This document shows positions 46,967 to 58,014 of a DNA stretch of 64,000 bases, in pieces; within the stretch, counting starts at the first letter, position 1, and each line of letters opens with the position of its first letter. Position numbers and translations under genes: made by a program. The stretch is taken from assembly GCA_016124635.1 (NCBI GenBank), contig WGNJ01000015.1, forward strand, positions 62,001-126,000. Direction: 5' to 3'. This DNA comes from Alphaproteobacteria bacterium (GTDB lineage Bacteria; Pseudomonadota; Alphaproteobacteria; Micropepsales; Micropepsaceae). The notes under the pieces were generated by a model, which was not told the DNA's origin, did not search any database, and was given only the letters and a program-made list of their open reading frames with translations.

Positions 46967-48088
46967 TTATTCGGCCGCGAGCAGTGTCGCGCCCTTTTTC
47001 GAGCCGAAATTGATCGTCTGAAGATATTTGATGCCTTCCTCGGCGATATCGTCGCCGATCATGCGGTCGCCTTCACGCTTGAGCTCGTCCATGTCGACGT
47101 ACGCCGCATAGAACGCCTTCGTGCGATCGGTGATGATGCCGGCCTTGAGCAGCGTCTTAATCAGCACGCGGAAGATGTCCGTGCCTTCCCTCATGCGCTC
47201 GCGGCGTTGCTCGTCCGAGATCGCCTCGACGAGCGACTGTTGCGCGTCCTGCCAGTTGATGCCGACGCCTTCGTAGACCGACTTCATCTGCTCCGGATTG
47301 ATCAGGTTGAACAACAGCGTCTGGAAGCAGCTGGCCGCCCAGTCTTCGACAAGCTCCTGCTCCTGCTTGGACAGCTTCGGAATCGTACGGTCGGCCCAGA
47401 TCTTGCCGAACTTGTGGTGGAACGCCTCGTCAGTCATGACCAGCTGGCACAGTCGAACGAGCAGTGGATCGCGAGCCTTGGTGTAGAGTGTCGCGAATGC
47501 GCCCATGGCGAGCCCTTCGACCAGCATCTGCATGCCGACGATCTTTTTGTAGACCTCGGGCGCCAGCACGAGTTCGTTCAGAAGATTGCCAAGCGTCGGT
47601 CCGACCGGCAGCGGTTTGCCCCAGCGCGCTTGCACATAGCGCGAGAATGCCGCCACGTGGCGCGCTTCCTCGCGCGTCTGATTGGCGGCGTATTCTTGCG
47701 CGCCCGGATCACGTAGGATGTGGCAGAGCGACGCGGACAGCGACAAGGCACCCTGCTCACCGTGCAAGATCGACGACAGCGACCAGCGCGCCGATTCATT
47801 GACGAACTTGATACGCTGTTTGCCGGTTAGGCTTTCGCCGAGTTTCGTCTGCAGGATCGGAAAGAATTCGTCCGGCAGGATCTGGTCGTTCTCCATGTCG
47901 AACGGCTCGCTGAAGTCGATGTACTTCTTGTCGAGCGGATCCCAGAAATGATCGTGCGTCGCCGAAATGATCTTGTCGAACGCGGTGGAGCGCTGACCGT
48001 AGCGCTCGACATCCATCATGGACTTGAAGTCGGTGGGATCGACGGCGTTGTAGGCCGGATCTTTGGTGATCTGCTGCGTGATATTCAT
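46967..48088 (-). CDS. Ferritin-like di-iron carboxylate protein, probable oxygenase
   Basis: 373 residues, mostly helical. The four-helix di-iron ligand set is complete: Glu111 (ILHGEQGAL), Glu141-x-x-His144 (REEARHVAAF), Glu191 (MLVEGLAMGAF) and Glu221-x-x-His224 (MTDEAFHHKFG), the E...ExxH...E...ExxH layout of ribonucleotide-reductase R2-like oxygenases and desaturases. No radical Tyr or named family can be assigned. ATG 48088 has GGGAG five bases upstream. Alone on its strand and divergent from the RND transporter, sharing the 601-base region between them. Confidence 0.8.
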   Translation of the reverse strand: MNITQQITKDPAYNAVDPTDFKSMMDVERYGQRSTAFDKIISATHDHFWDPLDKKYIDFSEPFDMENDQILPDEFFPILQTKLGESLTGKQRIKFVNESARWSLSSILHGEQGALSLSASLCHILRDPGAQEYAANQTREEARHVAAFSRYVQARWGKPLPVGPTLGNLLNELVLAPEVYKKIVGMQMLVEGLAMGAFATLYTKARDPLLVRLCQLVMTDEAFHHKFGKIWADRTIPKLSKQEQELVEDWAASCFQTLLFNLINPEQMKSVYEGVGINWQDAQQSLVEAISDEQRRERMREGTDIFRVLIKTLLKAGIITDRTKAFYAAYVDMDELKREGDRMIGDDIAEEGIKYLQTINFGSKKGATLLAAE

Positions 48089-48689
48089 CGCGCTCCCATG
48101 CTGCCGATGCCTGATTTCTCGGCACCTAAGCAAAAAATGACACTCACGTCAACTTTAACCTGACGCACCCGTCAGTTTTGTGACGTTCTACCGGCGGCAT
48201 CATTAGAGGCTCCTTAAAATCGCTATGCGATGTTGAGCGGCCTTTGCCTCGCCAAATGGGGGGCGGAAGGGAGGAACGCGACTGCGGCACGGTGCCCACA
48301 GTCCGGCCCTCTTCAGCAAGATTCAGGTCCAAGCTTTGGCGGCGGCTACATGAATGTGTTAGAGGGAGTGGTTGGGCAAAACAGCGATGGGTGTCGTAAA
48401 CGACACGCTGTGTGCCCGATGGCCACGGGGTTTGGGGACCTTGTGGGCTGTGCGCCTGAGGGGGGAAGGACACACCAGTGGACGGTCGAGTTGCGGCAGC
48501 GTGTTCGCCTTTCCGGATTGGCGCCCACCGCGACGACATCTCCGGCCCTTTTCCCAAACGATCGATGGAATTCGGCTCTGCAAGCCGTGACGCGCGTTCT
48601 GCGCGCGGCTTCGCAGGTGCCACGCAGGTTCAGTAACGCTTGAGACGCACCGTCAAGAGTGCGCTCTCCAAGGGAGTAGACGGAAGAAC
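48089..48689. other. 601-base intergenic region between ferritin-like and RND genes
   Basis: No convincing gene: the open frames in both directions have low-complexity Pro/Arg/Ser content and no recognised domain. It contains the palindrome and promoter-like element at 48147-48175 and a G-rich central part (48230-48520). Room for a regulatory RNA exists but no family is recognised. Confidence 0.6.
48147..48175 (-). promoter_or_regulatory. Putative -35 box with upstream palindrome for the ferritin-like gene
   Basis: On the minus strand TTGACG (48152-48147) is followed 17 bases later by TTAGGT, a passable -35/-10 pair. Immediately upstream lies the perfect palindrome CTGACG-CACC-CGTCAG (48160-48175), the size and symmetry of a TetR- or GntR-type operator. 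Confidence 0.45.
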
Positions 48690-51419
48690 ATGATTAGATT
48701 TCTCGAAACCATTTTCTTCCGTGGCCGCGTGTTGGTCCTTGCGGCGATCGCCGTGGCCACCGTCATTCTCGGCTTCGAGGCGACCAAAATCCATTTGGAC
48801 GCCGGTTTCTACAAGGGCTTGCCGAGCAACCATCCCTACATTCAGACCTTCAACGAATATAAAGACCGCCTCTTCGGTTCGAACCGCGTCATCGTCGTTC
48901 TCGAGAACACGAAGGGCACGATCTGGAACAACGAATTCCTGAAGACATTGAACAACATCACGCAGGATATCTTCTTCCTGCCTGGCGTTGACCGCCGCAC
49001 TGTCACCAGCCTTTGGACGCCGAACACCCGAATCCTCGAAATCACCGAAGACGGCATCGAGGCTCGCGACGTCATTCCTGGCAAGATCACTCCGGAGAAG
49101 ATGGTTGGCCCTGCAATTGCGCAGCTCAAGAACGACGTGCTGAAGGGGAACTTGGTCGGCCGCCTCGTGTCGAACGACTTCACCGCCTCTATGGTCGTGA
49201 CGGAGCTGCTTGAATACGACGTCAAGGCACAGAAGAAGCTCGACTACATCGACCTTGGACAACAGCTCGAGCAGAAGATCCGCGGCAAATACGAAAAAGG
49301 CGACCTTAAGGTCCGCATTATCGGTTTTGCCAAAGCGATCAGTGACATTGCCATCGGAGGGCTCTACTCCGCGCCCTGGTTCTTTGCGATCGCGTTCATC
49401 CTGACCGTCCTGTCGGTCTACTTCTATTGCCGCAATTGGAAGCTTACGTTCCTCACAGTCGGATGCTCGCTCACGTCGGTCGTTTGGCAGTTCGGCCTGC
49501 TCACGATTCTGGGCTACGGCTTGGACCCTCTGGCGATCTTGGTGCCATTCTTGGTCTTCGCCATAGGCACCAGTCACGGCGTGCAGCAGCTCAACATGAT
49601 CACCTCGGAGCTGTCCTACGGCTCCACACCGGAGACGGCGGCCCGTTCGAGCTTCCGCGGCCTATTGATCCCGGGTTCGCTGTCGCTCGTCACAGCCGTC
49701 GCTGGCTTCGGCGCGCTTTACATCGTGCCGATCCCGCAGATTCAAGAGCTGGCCATCACGGCGTCGATCGGTACCGCGCTCAAGATCGTCACCAACCTCA
49801 TCATGCTGCCCGTCGTGACGTCGTATCTGACGTTCGACGATGGCTACCGCCAGCGTATCGCTGCAGCGCGTGAAACGCGCCTCGGCTTTATTGGCCTTTT
49901 GGGAGTCTTCGGAGAGCCGATCGTCGCGTTCCCGGTATCGGCGATCTTTTTCGGTCTCTTCGTCTTCGCCGCGATCAAGAGCGAACAACGCCACGTCGGC
50001 GACCTGCACCCTGGCACGCCGGAACTCCGGCCGGAGTCGCGCTACAACGTCGACTCGCGCGTCATTGCATCGAAATTCTCGATCGGCCTCGACCTCATGA
50101 CCATCGTCATCGAGACGCCGCCGCAGTCGTGTATCAATTACGCCTACATGAACTACGTGAACGAATTCAGCTGGTACATGCGCAATGTACCGGGTGTGCG
50201 TGAGGTACAGAGCGCGCCCTTCTTGGCGAAACAGATCAATGCCGGCTGGAACGAAGGCAACCTGAAATGGCGTGCCGTGCCACGCAATCAGTACTCCTTG
50301 GTGCAAGCCGTCGGCCCGATTCCCACGTCGTCCGGATTGATCGACGTCGACTGCACGATCATGCCGGTGCAGGTGTTCTTGACGGATGGCAAGGCGACGA
50401 CCATCAAACCAATTGTTGCCGCGGTCAAAGATTGGATTGCCAAGCGCGGCTTCCCGCACGTGCTGAATCAGGGCATGAACAACAAAGACAAGATCATGCC
50501 GCCGCAATACCTGGTCGACGGCAGCTTCCAGCGCGAGCCGGCGAAGCCCACCTCGACCTGGACGATGACGCGTGACGATCTCTCGGGCCTCACCTACACG
50601 GCGCCGGTTCTGATCAAGGACCAGAAACAGGTCTTCACGGTCACCGGCTATGAGCTTCCCGCCGCAGGCCACGAGAAGGACATTTTCGGGGCAAAGGTGG
50701 CCGAAGGTACGGTCGATGTCGTGCCCGACGCGAATGGCAAGGCCAATGTCGACGTCTTATCCCTGGTCAACAAGCCGGAGTGGGCGAAGGCGCAGCTCTT
50801 CCTGATCAACGGCGTACCGGATGAGTTCAACATCCGCCTCGCGCTCGGCAACTCGGGTGTTGCGGCTGCGGTCAACGAAACGATTTCGGAATACGAGCTA
50901 CCGTCGATCTTGATCGTCTACGCGATCGTGATCTTCCTAACCTACATCACCTACTTCGACTGGCGTGCCGCCGTCGGCTGCTGCTTGCCGCTGACCTACG
51001 CGACGTTCTTCGGCTACTACTTCATGTTGCAGCTGGAGATCGGTCTGAAGGTGGCGACGCTTCCCGTGATCGTGCTCGTTGTCGGTGTCGGTGTCGACTA
51101 CGCGTACTACATCTACAATCGCCTTCAGTATCACCTCTCCCGTGGCGTCAACATCACCGCCGCATACAAGGAAACAATCCTCGAGACCGGCAACGGTGTG
51201 TTCTTCACGGCTTTGAACTTCGCCCTCGGCGTCTCGACCTGGTCGTTCTCGCCGCTCAAGTTCCAAGCCGACATGGGTACTTTGATGACCTTCATGTTCA
51301 TGACGAACATGGTCATGGCACTGACTGCACTCCCCGGCCTCGCCGTCGTGATCGACACGGTCCTGCCGCGTAAGAGGCTGCCCTATCCAGGCCCCGAGAC
51401 CGGCGGCCACTGGCACTAA
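48690..51419 (+). CDS. RND superfamily/MMPL-type transporter
   Basis: 909 residues in two homologous halves. Each half has one N-terminal helix, a large exported domain, and a bundle of about five helices (230-375 and 735-890). LVPFLVFAIGTSHGVQQLNM in the first bundle and VIVLVVGVGVDYAYYIYNRL in the second are the transmembrane-4 motifs of the MMPL/SSD-like group; the GxxxDY pattern carries the proton-relay acid. Relatives export hydrophobic lipids (hopanoids, sterol-like or acyl compounds). ATG 48690 has GGAAGAAC upstream. A strong terminator follows, so it is monocistronic; no membrane-fusion or outer-membrane partner is adjacent. Confidence 0.87.
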   Translation: MIRFLETIFFRGRVLVLAAIAVATVILGFEATKIHLDAGFYKGLPSNHPYIQTFNEYKDRLFGSNRVIVVLENTKGTIWNNEFLKTLNNITQDIFFLPGVDRRTVTSLWTPNTRILEITEDGIEARDVIPGKITPEKMVGPAIAQLKNDVLKGNLVGRLVSNDFTASMVVTELLEYDVKAQKKLDYIDLGQQLEQKIRGKYEKGDLKVRIIGFAKAISDIAIGGLYSAPWFFAIAFILTVLSVYFYCRNWKLTFLTVGCSLTSVVWQFGLLTILGYGLDPLAILVPFLVFAIGTSHGVQQLNMITSELSYGSTPETAARSSFRGLLIPGSLSLVTAVAGFGALYIVPIPQIQELAITASIGTALKIVTNLIMLPVVTSYLTFDDGYRQRIAAARETRLGFIGLLGVFGEPIVAFPVSAIFFGLFVFAAIKSEQRHVGDLHPGTPELRPESRYNVDSRVIASKFSIGLDLMTIVIETPPQSCINYAYMNYVNEFSWYMRNVPGVREVQSAPFLAKQINAGWNEGNLKWRAVPRNQYSLVQAVGPIPTSSGLIDVDCTIMPVQVFLTDGKATTIKPIVAAVKDWIAKRGFPHVLNQGMNNKDKIMPPQYLVDGSFQREPAKPTSTWTMTRDDLSGLTYTAPVLIKDQKQVFTVTGYELPAAGHEKDIFGAKVAEGTVDVVPDANGKANVDVLSLVNKPEWAKAQLFLINGVPDEFNIRLALGNSGVAAAVNETISEYELPSILIVYAIVIFLTYITYFDWRAAVGCCLPLTYATFFGYYFMLQLEIGLKVATLPVIVLVVGVGVDYAYYIYNRLQYHLSRGVNITAAYKETILETGNGVFFTALNFALGVSTWSFSPLKFQADMGTLMTFMFMTNMVMALTALPGLAVVIDTVLPRKRLPYPGPETGGHWH

Positions 51420-51439
51420 GGAAGAACGCAAAACTTACG

Positions 51440-51475
51440 AAAAGGGCCGGAAACAACTTCCGGCCCTTTTTGTTT
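51440..51475 (+). terminator. Rho-independent terminator after the RND transporter
   Basis: AAAAGGGCCGGAA (51440-51452) pairs perfectly with TTCCGGCCCTTTT (51458-51470) around ACAAC, followed by TGTTTGTTT. It starts 20 bases after the stop codon. Confidence 0.92.
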
Positions 51476-51524
51476 GTTTCGCCTCGTGCGATTCTAGCGC
51501 CGCTGTCCTCCGGAGGGCTCATCA

Positions 51525-51983
51525 ATGTTCGAGAAGATCGCCGCCTATCTCGAGAAGCGCATGGAGGAGAATGCCGCCAATCCGGACCCCTTTGCGCGCC
51601 AACAGGTCGCGGTCGCGGCACTCCTGGTCGAAGCCTCGCGGCTCGACGGCCACTACGATGCCGCGGAGCAAGGCACGGTCGTGCGCCTACTCCGCCAGAT
51701 GCTCAAGCTACCGCCGGAGCAGGCCCGGCATCTGCTTGCGATTGCCGAGGAGCGCCAAGCGCACACCTATCACAACTGGGTTTTTTGCGAGGCCATCAAG
51801 AAGGGGTTCACGTCAGCCGAACGGCTTGAGGTCATCAAGGACCTTTGGGAGGTCGCACTGGCTGACGGCAAGCTCCACCGCATGGAGACCATGATGATCG
51901 ATCTGGTCGCCAAGCAGCTCGAGATCCCGGTGGCTGAGGCCGCAAAAGCCAAAGCGGAAGCAGAAGAGCGCGCCAAAAACTAG
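51525..51983 (+). CDS. TerB family (tellurite-resistance-like) protein
   Basis: 152 residues, all helical, with the TerB acidic metal-binding pattern: AALLVEASRLDGHYDAAEQ and WEVALADGKLHRMETMMI, two similar Asp-containing loops. TerB domains bind divalent metal and occur in stress-response or membrane-associated complexes; here a stand-alone copy. The Ala/Lys/Glu-rich tail is probably a coiled coil. ATG 51525 with GGAGGG upstream. No other ter genes nearby. Confidence 0.85.
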   Translation: MFEKIAAYLEKRMEENAANPDPFARQQVAVAALLVEASRLDGHYDAAEQGTVVRLLRQMLKLPPEQARHLLAIAEERQAHTYHNWVFCEAIKKGFTSAERLEVIKDLWEVALADGKLHRMETMMIDLVAKQLEIPVAEAAKAKAEAEERAKN

Positions 51984-52049
51984 GCACGTCACGCCGGCGC
52001 AACGTCGTCACCGCTCTGCTTCGAGCAACTGGCGCCGCGATCGCGGGCT

Positions 52050-52718
52050 CTATTCCAAGAACGTTGCAAACTCGCTGAGCGGCGCACGCTCCGTTCGCAA
52101 GGTATTGATCGGGTGAGTCTCGTCCATATAGCCGATGCCCATCCCGCAAAAGAGCATCAACTCCGGCGGCACCGGCAAGAATTCACCGAGCGTCTTGTGC
52201 CAAATCGCCCACGCCTCTTGCGGGCACGTATGAAGCCCGTGTTCGCGCGCGAGCAGCATAATCGACTGCATGAACATACCGAGATCGGCCCACTGCCCTT
52301 GCTGCATCGTCCGATCGATCGCGAAGAATATCGCCGCCGGCGCGCCGAAGAATTCGAAGTTGCGCGCGAAATTGAGCAAGCGTCCGACTTTGTCTTCGCG
52401 CGGCACGTTGATCGTCGCATACATGTCCTCGCCGCATTTGTACCGGCGTGCTTTGTACGGCTCCTTCAGATCGGGCGGATAAATGTGATACTCCGTGCCC
52501 TCGCCGCGCGGATGCGACGGAAGCCTTTCTTTGATGATCGCCTTGAACTCCGCAAGCTTCGCACCGGTCACCACCCACACACGCCAAGGCTGGAGATTGC
52601 CGCCCGACGGCGCCCGCTTGGCCGTCTCCAAAATGGCGCGCAGCATCCCGGCGGGCACCGGCTTGTCGAGAAAGGCGCGCGTCGTGATGCGCGTGTCGAT
52701 CGCTTCAGAAACCTTCAT
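52050..52718 (-). CDS. Nitroreductase family protein
   Basis: 222-residue FMN-dependent oxidoreductase. N-terminal ITTRAFLDKPVP, the flavin-binding APSGGNLQPWRVWVVTG, the central DLGMFMQSIMLLAREHGLHTCPQEAW and the C-terminal FCGMGIGYMDETHPINTLRTERAPL match the family. Uses NAD(P)H to reduce nitro or quinone compounds; the substrate is unknown. Monocistronic, ATG 52718. Confidence 0.92.
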   Translation of the reverse strand: MKVSEAIDTRITTRAFLDKPVPAGMLRAILETAKRAPSGGNLQPWRVWVVTGAKLAEFKAIIKERLPSHPRGEGTEYHIYPPDLKEPYKARRYKCGEDMYATINVPREDKVGRLLNFARNFEFFGAPAAIFFAIDRTMQQGQWADLGMFMQSIMLLAREHGLHTCPQEAWAIWHKTLGEFLPVPPELMLFCGMGIGYMDETHPINTLRTERAPLSEFATFLE

Positions 52719-52984
52719 CCCTGCACTCCAATAGCTGTCGCGTCCAACCTAGCGCCTATGCAAATTCTTCGTCGAGAGTAACGTCGGCCAACTTGCCATT
52801 GTGGCTCAGGCCATATATTCACGCGCCCTCGAAGCTGGAAAACGCCTTATGTCACCCATTGCCCGCCCCGTTGCGGGCCGCCGGGTCTAGCGGCCGTATA
52901 GGCCTCCCCCGGTAGCCCGATGAGACGCATCGCCCGCGCATTCGTGGGCGGTGAGCGATCACATCTGCATCGGGGACATCCCAA

Positions 52985-53242
52985 GTGAACATTTCGAAGT
53001 ATGAGCAGCGAACGCTTCACGCGCTCGCGCAGGGTGGTGCCATTCATGTCGTCAAAGACGGCCGCGGCAAGATCGTCGAAGTTAACTGCGCCACGCGCGA
53101 CGGCTGGAGGCTCAGCGATTGCACGCTAGCGATCTTCAATAAGCTGAAGAAGCGCGGCTTCATTGCGAGCCGCAAGAGCCTGCCTTATCGCATCACGCGC
53201 GATGGCTTGGCCGCCGTGCGCGCGCAGTTGGACAACCGTTGA
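52985..53242 (+). CDS. yjhX: YjhX family protein (putative toxin)
   Basis: 85 residues matching YjhX/UPF0386 end to end: [85 protein letters not shown], described here by its ends and the central TRDGWRL motif. In E. coli YjhX is listed as a toxin paired with the YjhQ acetyltransferase. Start is GTG 52985 after GGGGAC. No acetyltransferase gene is adjacent, so it stands as an orphan; a toxin role is unproven. Confidence 0.88.
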   Translation: MNISKYEQRTLHALAQGGAIHVVKDGRGKIVEVNCATRDGWRLSDCTLAIFNKLKKRGFIASRKSLPYRITRDGLAAVRAQLDNR

Positions 53243-53248
53243 CCCGGC

Positions 53249-53281
53249 ATCCTGCCTTCCCATTGAGCGGGAGGGCAGGAT
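53249..53281. terminator. Strong hairpin between yjhX and methyltransferase genes
   Basis: ATCCTGCCTTCCC (53249-53261) pairs with GGGAGGGCAGGAT (53269-53281) with one T-G wobble and a seven-base loop. It sits between convergent stops. No T run follows on either strand, so termination is likely but not certain. Confidence 0.6.
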
Positions 53282-53284
53282 CCG

Positions 53285-54271
53285 TCACGCCTTCGTCCCT
53301 GCGATCTGCCAGCCGATCAATCGCCGGTCCACGTCATAGAGCATCGGCTGGACGCTGAGGTCCTTGAGCCCCTGCCCCTCGAGTGCCGTCGCAATCCCCC
53401 GCGCGCCGACCTCGGTCACGGCAGCCTTGCTCAGCTCGATCAGCCGTCCACGATTGGCAAGCGTCTCGCGCTTCGACTCCTCAACCTTGTCGACGAGCGT
53501 CTCGAGCGAGTAGCCGCCGCGCACCGAGAATGTGTGAATCAGCAGGTCGGAGATGCTCATCACCACGGCATTGTCGGGTGTGCCGCCATATCGTCTGACG
53601 ATCTCTTGGATCCCGGCTTGAAATTCATCGCGTGTTTCGATCGCGCGTGCGTGAAGCTTCGGATCGCTTCCAGGCCCGGCAGGATTGCGCTCGGAGGCGA
53701 CGACGGCTTCGATGGCGCGGCGCGCCAGCGCGTACAAGCGCACCTTGTCGACGAGGAAGGCGATTTGCTCCAGCGCCGTCTTCGTATCGCGCATCACCGT
53801 TCCCTCGGTCGCGTGCACGACGAAGCGCAGTCGCCCGCCACTCTTCAGCACGCGCGCCGCTTCGGGGAGCGACCGTTTGCGGTCGCTATATTCGATCCCG
53901 TAGTTGCTGGTGACGGCATCAAACGCCCCGTCCTCGAACGGCAGGGCCTCTGCGGCCGTCTTGCCGTGGAATGTAACCACCTTCAGCGCATCGCCAGCCT
54001 TAGTAACGAAGCGCGCCGGATCGATCTCGGCGCCGTCGACACCATGCACATCGAACGACTTGCCGCGTTCACGCCCGGTTTCGACGGCGATCGCAGCAAT
54101 CGCACCGTTTCCCGTACAAATATCGAGCACCCTGGCGCCGTCAGGCAACAAAGTGAAGAACCCACTCCACCCGGCCCGCATATCTGCCGAGTAGTTCGGC
54201 GTGTCGAGATTGAGGCACGACGCCAGCCGGTCCGTTTGCCAATACTGATCCCAGATCGAGTTATCGGTCAC
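53285..54271 (-). CDS. SAM-dependent methyltransferase
   Basis: 328 residues. Class I Rossmann fold with motif I VLDICTGNGAIAAIAVE, motif II DVHGVDGAEIDP and motif IV DAVTSNYGIEYSDR, followed by a mixed helical C-terminal domain. The substrate is unknown. GTG 54271 (VTDNSIWDQYWQTDRLAS) has GGGAAG about seven bases upstream; the open frame beyond it to 54592 overlaps gyrB's end and is Arg/Ala-rich, so not used. Downstream of gyrB by 89 bases and possibly in its transcript. Confidence 0.87.
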   Translation of the reverse strand: MTDNSIWDQYWQTDRLASCLNLDTPNYSADMRAGWSGFFTLLPDGARVLDICTGNGAIAAIAVETGRERGKSFDVHGVDGAEIDPARFVTKAGDALKVVTFHGKTAAEALPFEDGAFDAVTSNYGIEYSDRKRSLPEAARVLKSGGRLRFVVHATEGTVMRDTKTALEQIAFLVDKVRLYALARRAIEAVVASERNPAGPGSDPKLHARAIETRDEFQAGIQEIVRRYGGTPDNAVVMSISDLLIHTFSVRGGYSLETLVDKVEESKRETLANRGRLIELSKAAVTEVGARGIATALEGQGLKDLSVQPMLYDVDRRLIGWQIAGTKA

Positions 54272-54360
54272 GGTTGGTCTTCCCTCACGCTTGCCGCCTC
54301 GGCAGCGGAGAAGAAAGCGGCCCAGCGACCTGTCCCATGTCGCTGGGACCGGGGCCCCGA

Positions 54361-56805
<2,445 letters not shown>

Positions 56806-57969
56806 TTAAGCCCGCACGGCGCCGTCGCCGACACGCAGGAATTGCGCCCGCCCTTCGAGCGCAGAAAAAGCCGATCGATCCGTCCCCGTCATCCAGACCT
56901 GAACGCCCAGCGCATCGACCTCGTCGAACAAGGCCCGCCGCCGTCCCTCGTCGAGATGCGCAGCAATTTCGTCAAGCAACAGCACCAGCGCGTCCGGCGC
57001 ACCGGCCGCCGGCACGGCGGCGCCGGCAAGTACCAAGCGGATCAACAGCGCCTTTTGTTCCCCTGTCGAACACGCACGCGCCTCACGTCCCTTCTCACGG
57101 TGCCGCACCACCAGGTCTGACAGATGCGGCCCGCTTGCGGTTCGTCCCATCTCGGAATCGATGGCCCGCTGATTTGCGAGCGTCACCGCAAATCGGTCTT
57201 CCGCTTCTACTGCCGGCATCGCTTCCAGCATCGCTTCCACGGCGCCCGCAACCGCTATATCGGCCATCGGAAAGGCAGACGTCTTCACATCGATCATCGC
57301 AGCAACGAGCCGCTTGGTTCCCTCGCGCCGTGACGCGGCGACGGCAACCGCCGTCTCCGCCATTGTCCGTTCCAACGCGTCGAGCCAACGTCCGCCGGCA
57401 CCGTTCTTCAGCGCCGAGATGCGCTCGCGCATCGCGATTTCATAGGCACCCCAACGCCGCGCGTGCGCAGGATCGCTGCTTGTGATCAGTCGATCGAGAA
57501 ATCGCCGCCGCTCAGCCGCGCCGTCATGGAACAGCCGATCCATTGCTGGAATCAGCCAAACGAGACGTAGGCGCTCCGCAAGTGCCGCGGGGCTCGACAC
57601 CGGCTCGCCGTCGATCCGCACGACGCGCTTCGCCTGCCCGCCGTCGCCCGCCTCCGGCATGTAGCCGACACCGAGCTGCGTGTCACCGAAGCCGCTACGC
57701 ACCGTGGCGCCGACACTCCAAGAGCGCGCACCTTCTTCACCAGGCAGCGCGCGCGCCAAGTCGCTCAACCGCGCGCCACGCAAGCCGCGCCCAGGCGCCA
57801 TGGTCGACAGCGCTTCGAGCAGGTTTGTCTTGCCCGCGCCGTTCGCGCCGGTGAGCACGACCAACCGGCCGTCAACGTGAAGATCCAGCGCGGCGTAGGA
57901 GCGAAATTCGCTCAGCATCACGCGCGCGATCATCGCGCCGGATCCAGCCTGCGCGGCGTGTTCCGCCAT
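56806..57969 (-). CDS. recF: DNA replication and repair protein RecF
   Basis: 387-residue SMC-like ATPase that loads RecA at gaps. Walker A in LTGANGAGKTNLLEALS, signature region STGEQKALLIRLVLA and Walker B/D-loop VLLLDEIAAHLDEGRRRALFDEV. ATG 57969 follows GAAGGTC; ATG 57993 and the Met before IARVMLSEFRSYAALDLHV (the usual family start) are alternatives. Lies between dnaN and gyrB as in many bacteria. Confidence 0.95.
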   Translation of the reverse strand: MAEHAAQAGSGAMIARVMLSEFRSYAALDLHVDGRLVVLTGANGAGKTNLLEALSTMAPGRGLRGARLSDLARALPGEEGARSWSVGATVRSGFGDTQLGVGYMPEAGDGGQAKRVVRIDGEPVSSPAALAERLRLVWLIPAMDRLFHDGAAERRRFLDRLITSSDPAHARRWGAYEIAMRERISALKNGAGGRWLDALERTMAETAVAVAASRREGTKRLVAAMIDVKTSAFPMADIAVAGAVEAMLEAMPAVEAEDRFAVTLANQRAIDSEMGRTASGPHLSDLVVRHREKGREARACSTGEQKALLIRLVLAGAAVPAAGAPDALVLLLDEIAAHLDEGRRRALFDEVDALGVQVWMTGTDRSAFSALEGRAQFLRVGDGAVRA

Positions 57970-58014
57970 CGATCGACCTTCGACCAGTCCCATAAGACGA
58001 CTGCGTAGCCTTCC

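Noticed and set aside
48144-48643. Two overlapping open frames (137 and 159 codons) in the ferritin-RND gap
   Set aside because: They oppose each other, are Pro/Arg/Ser-rich, have no ribosome site and match nothing recognised.
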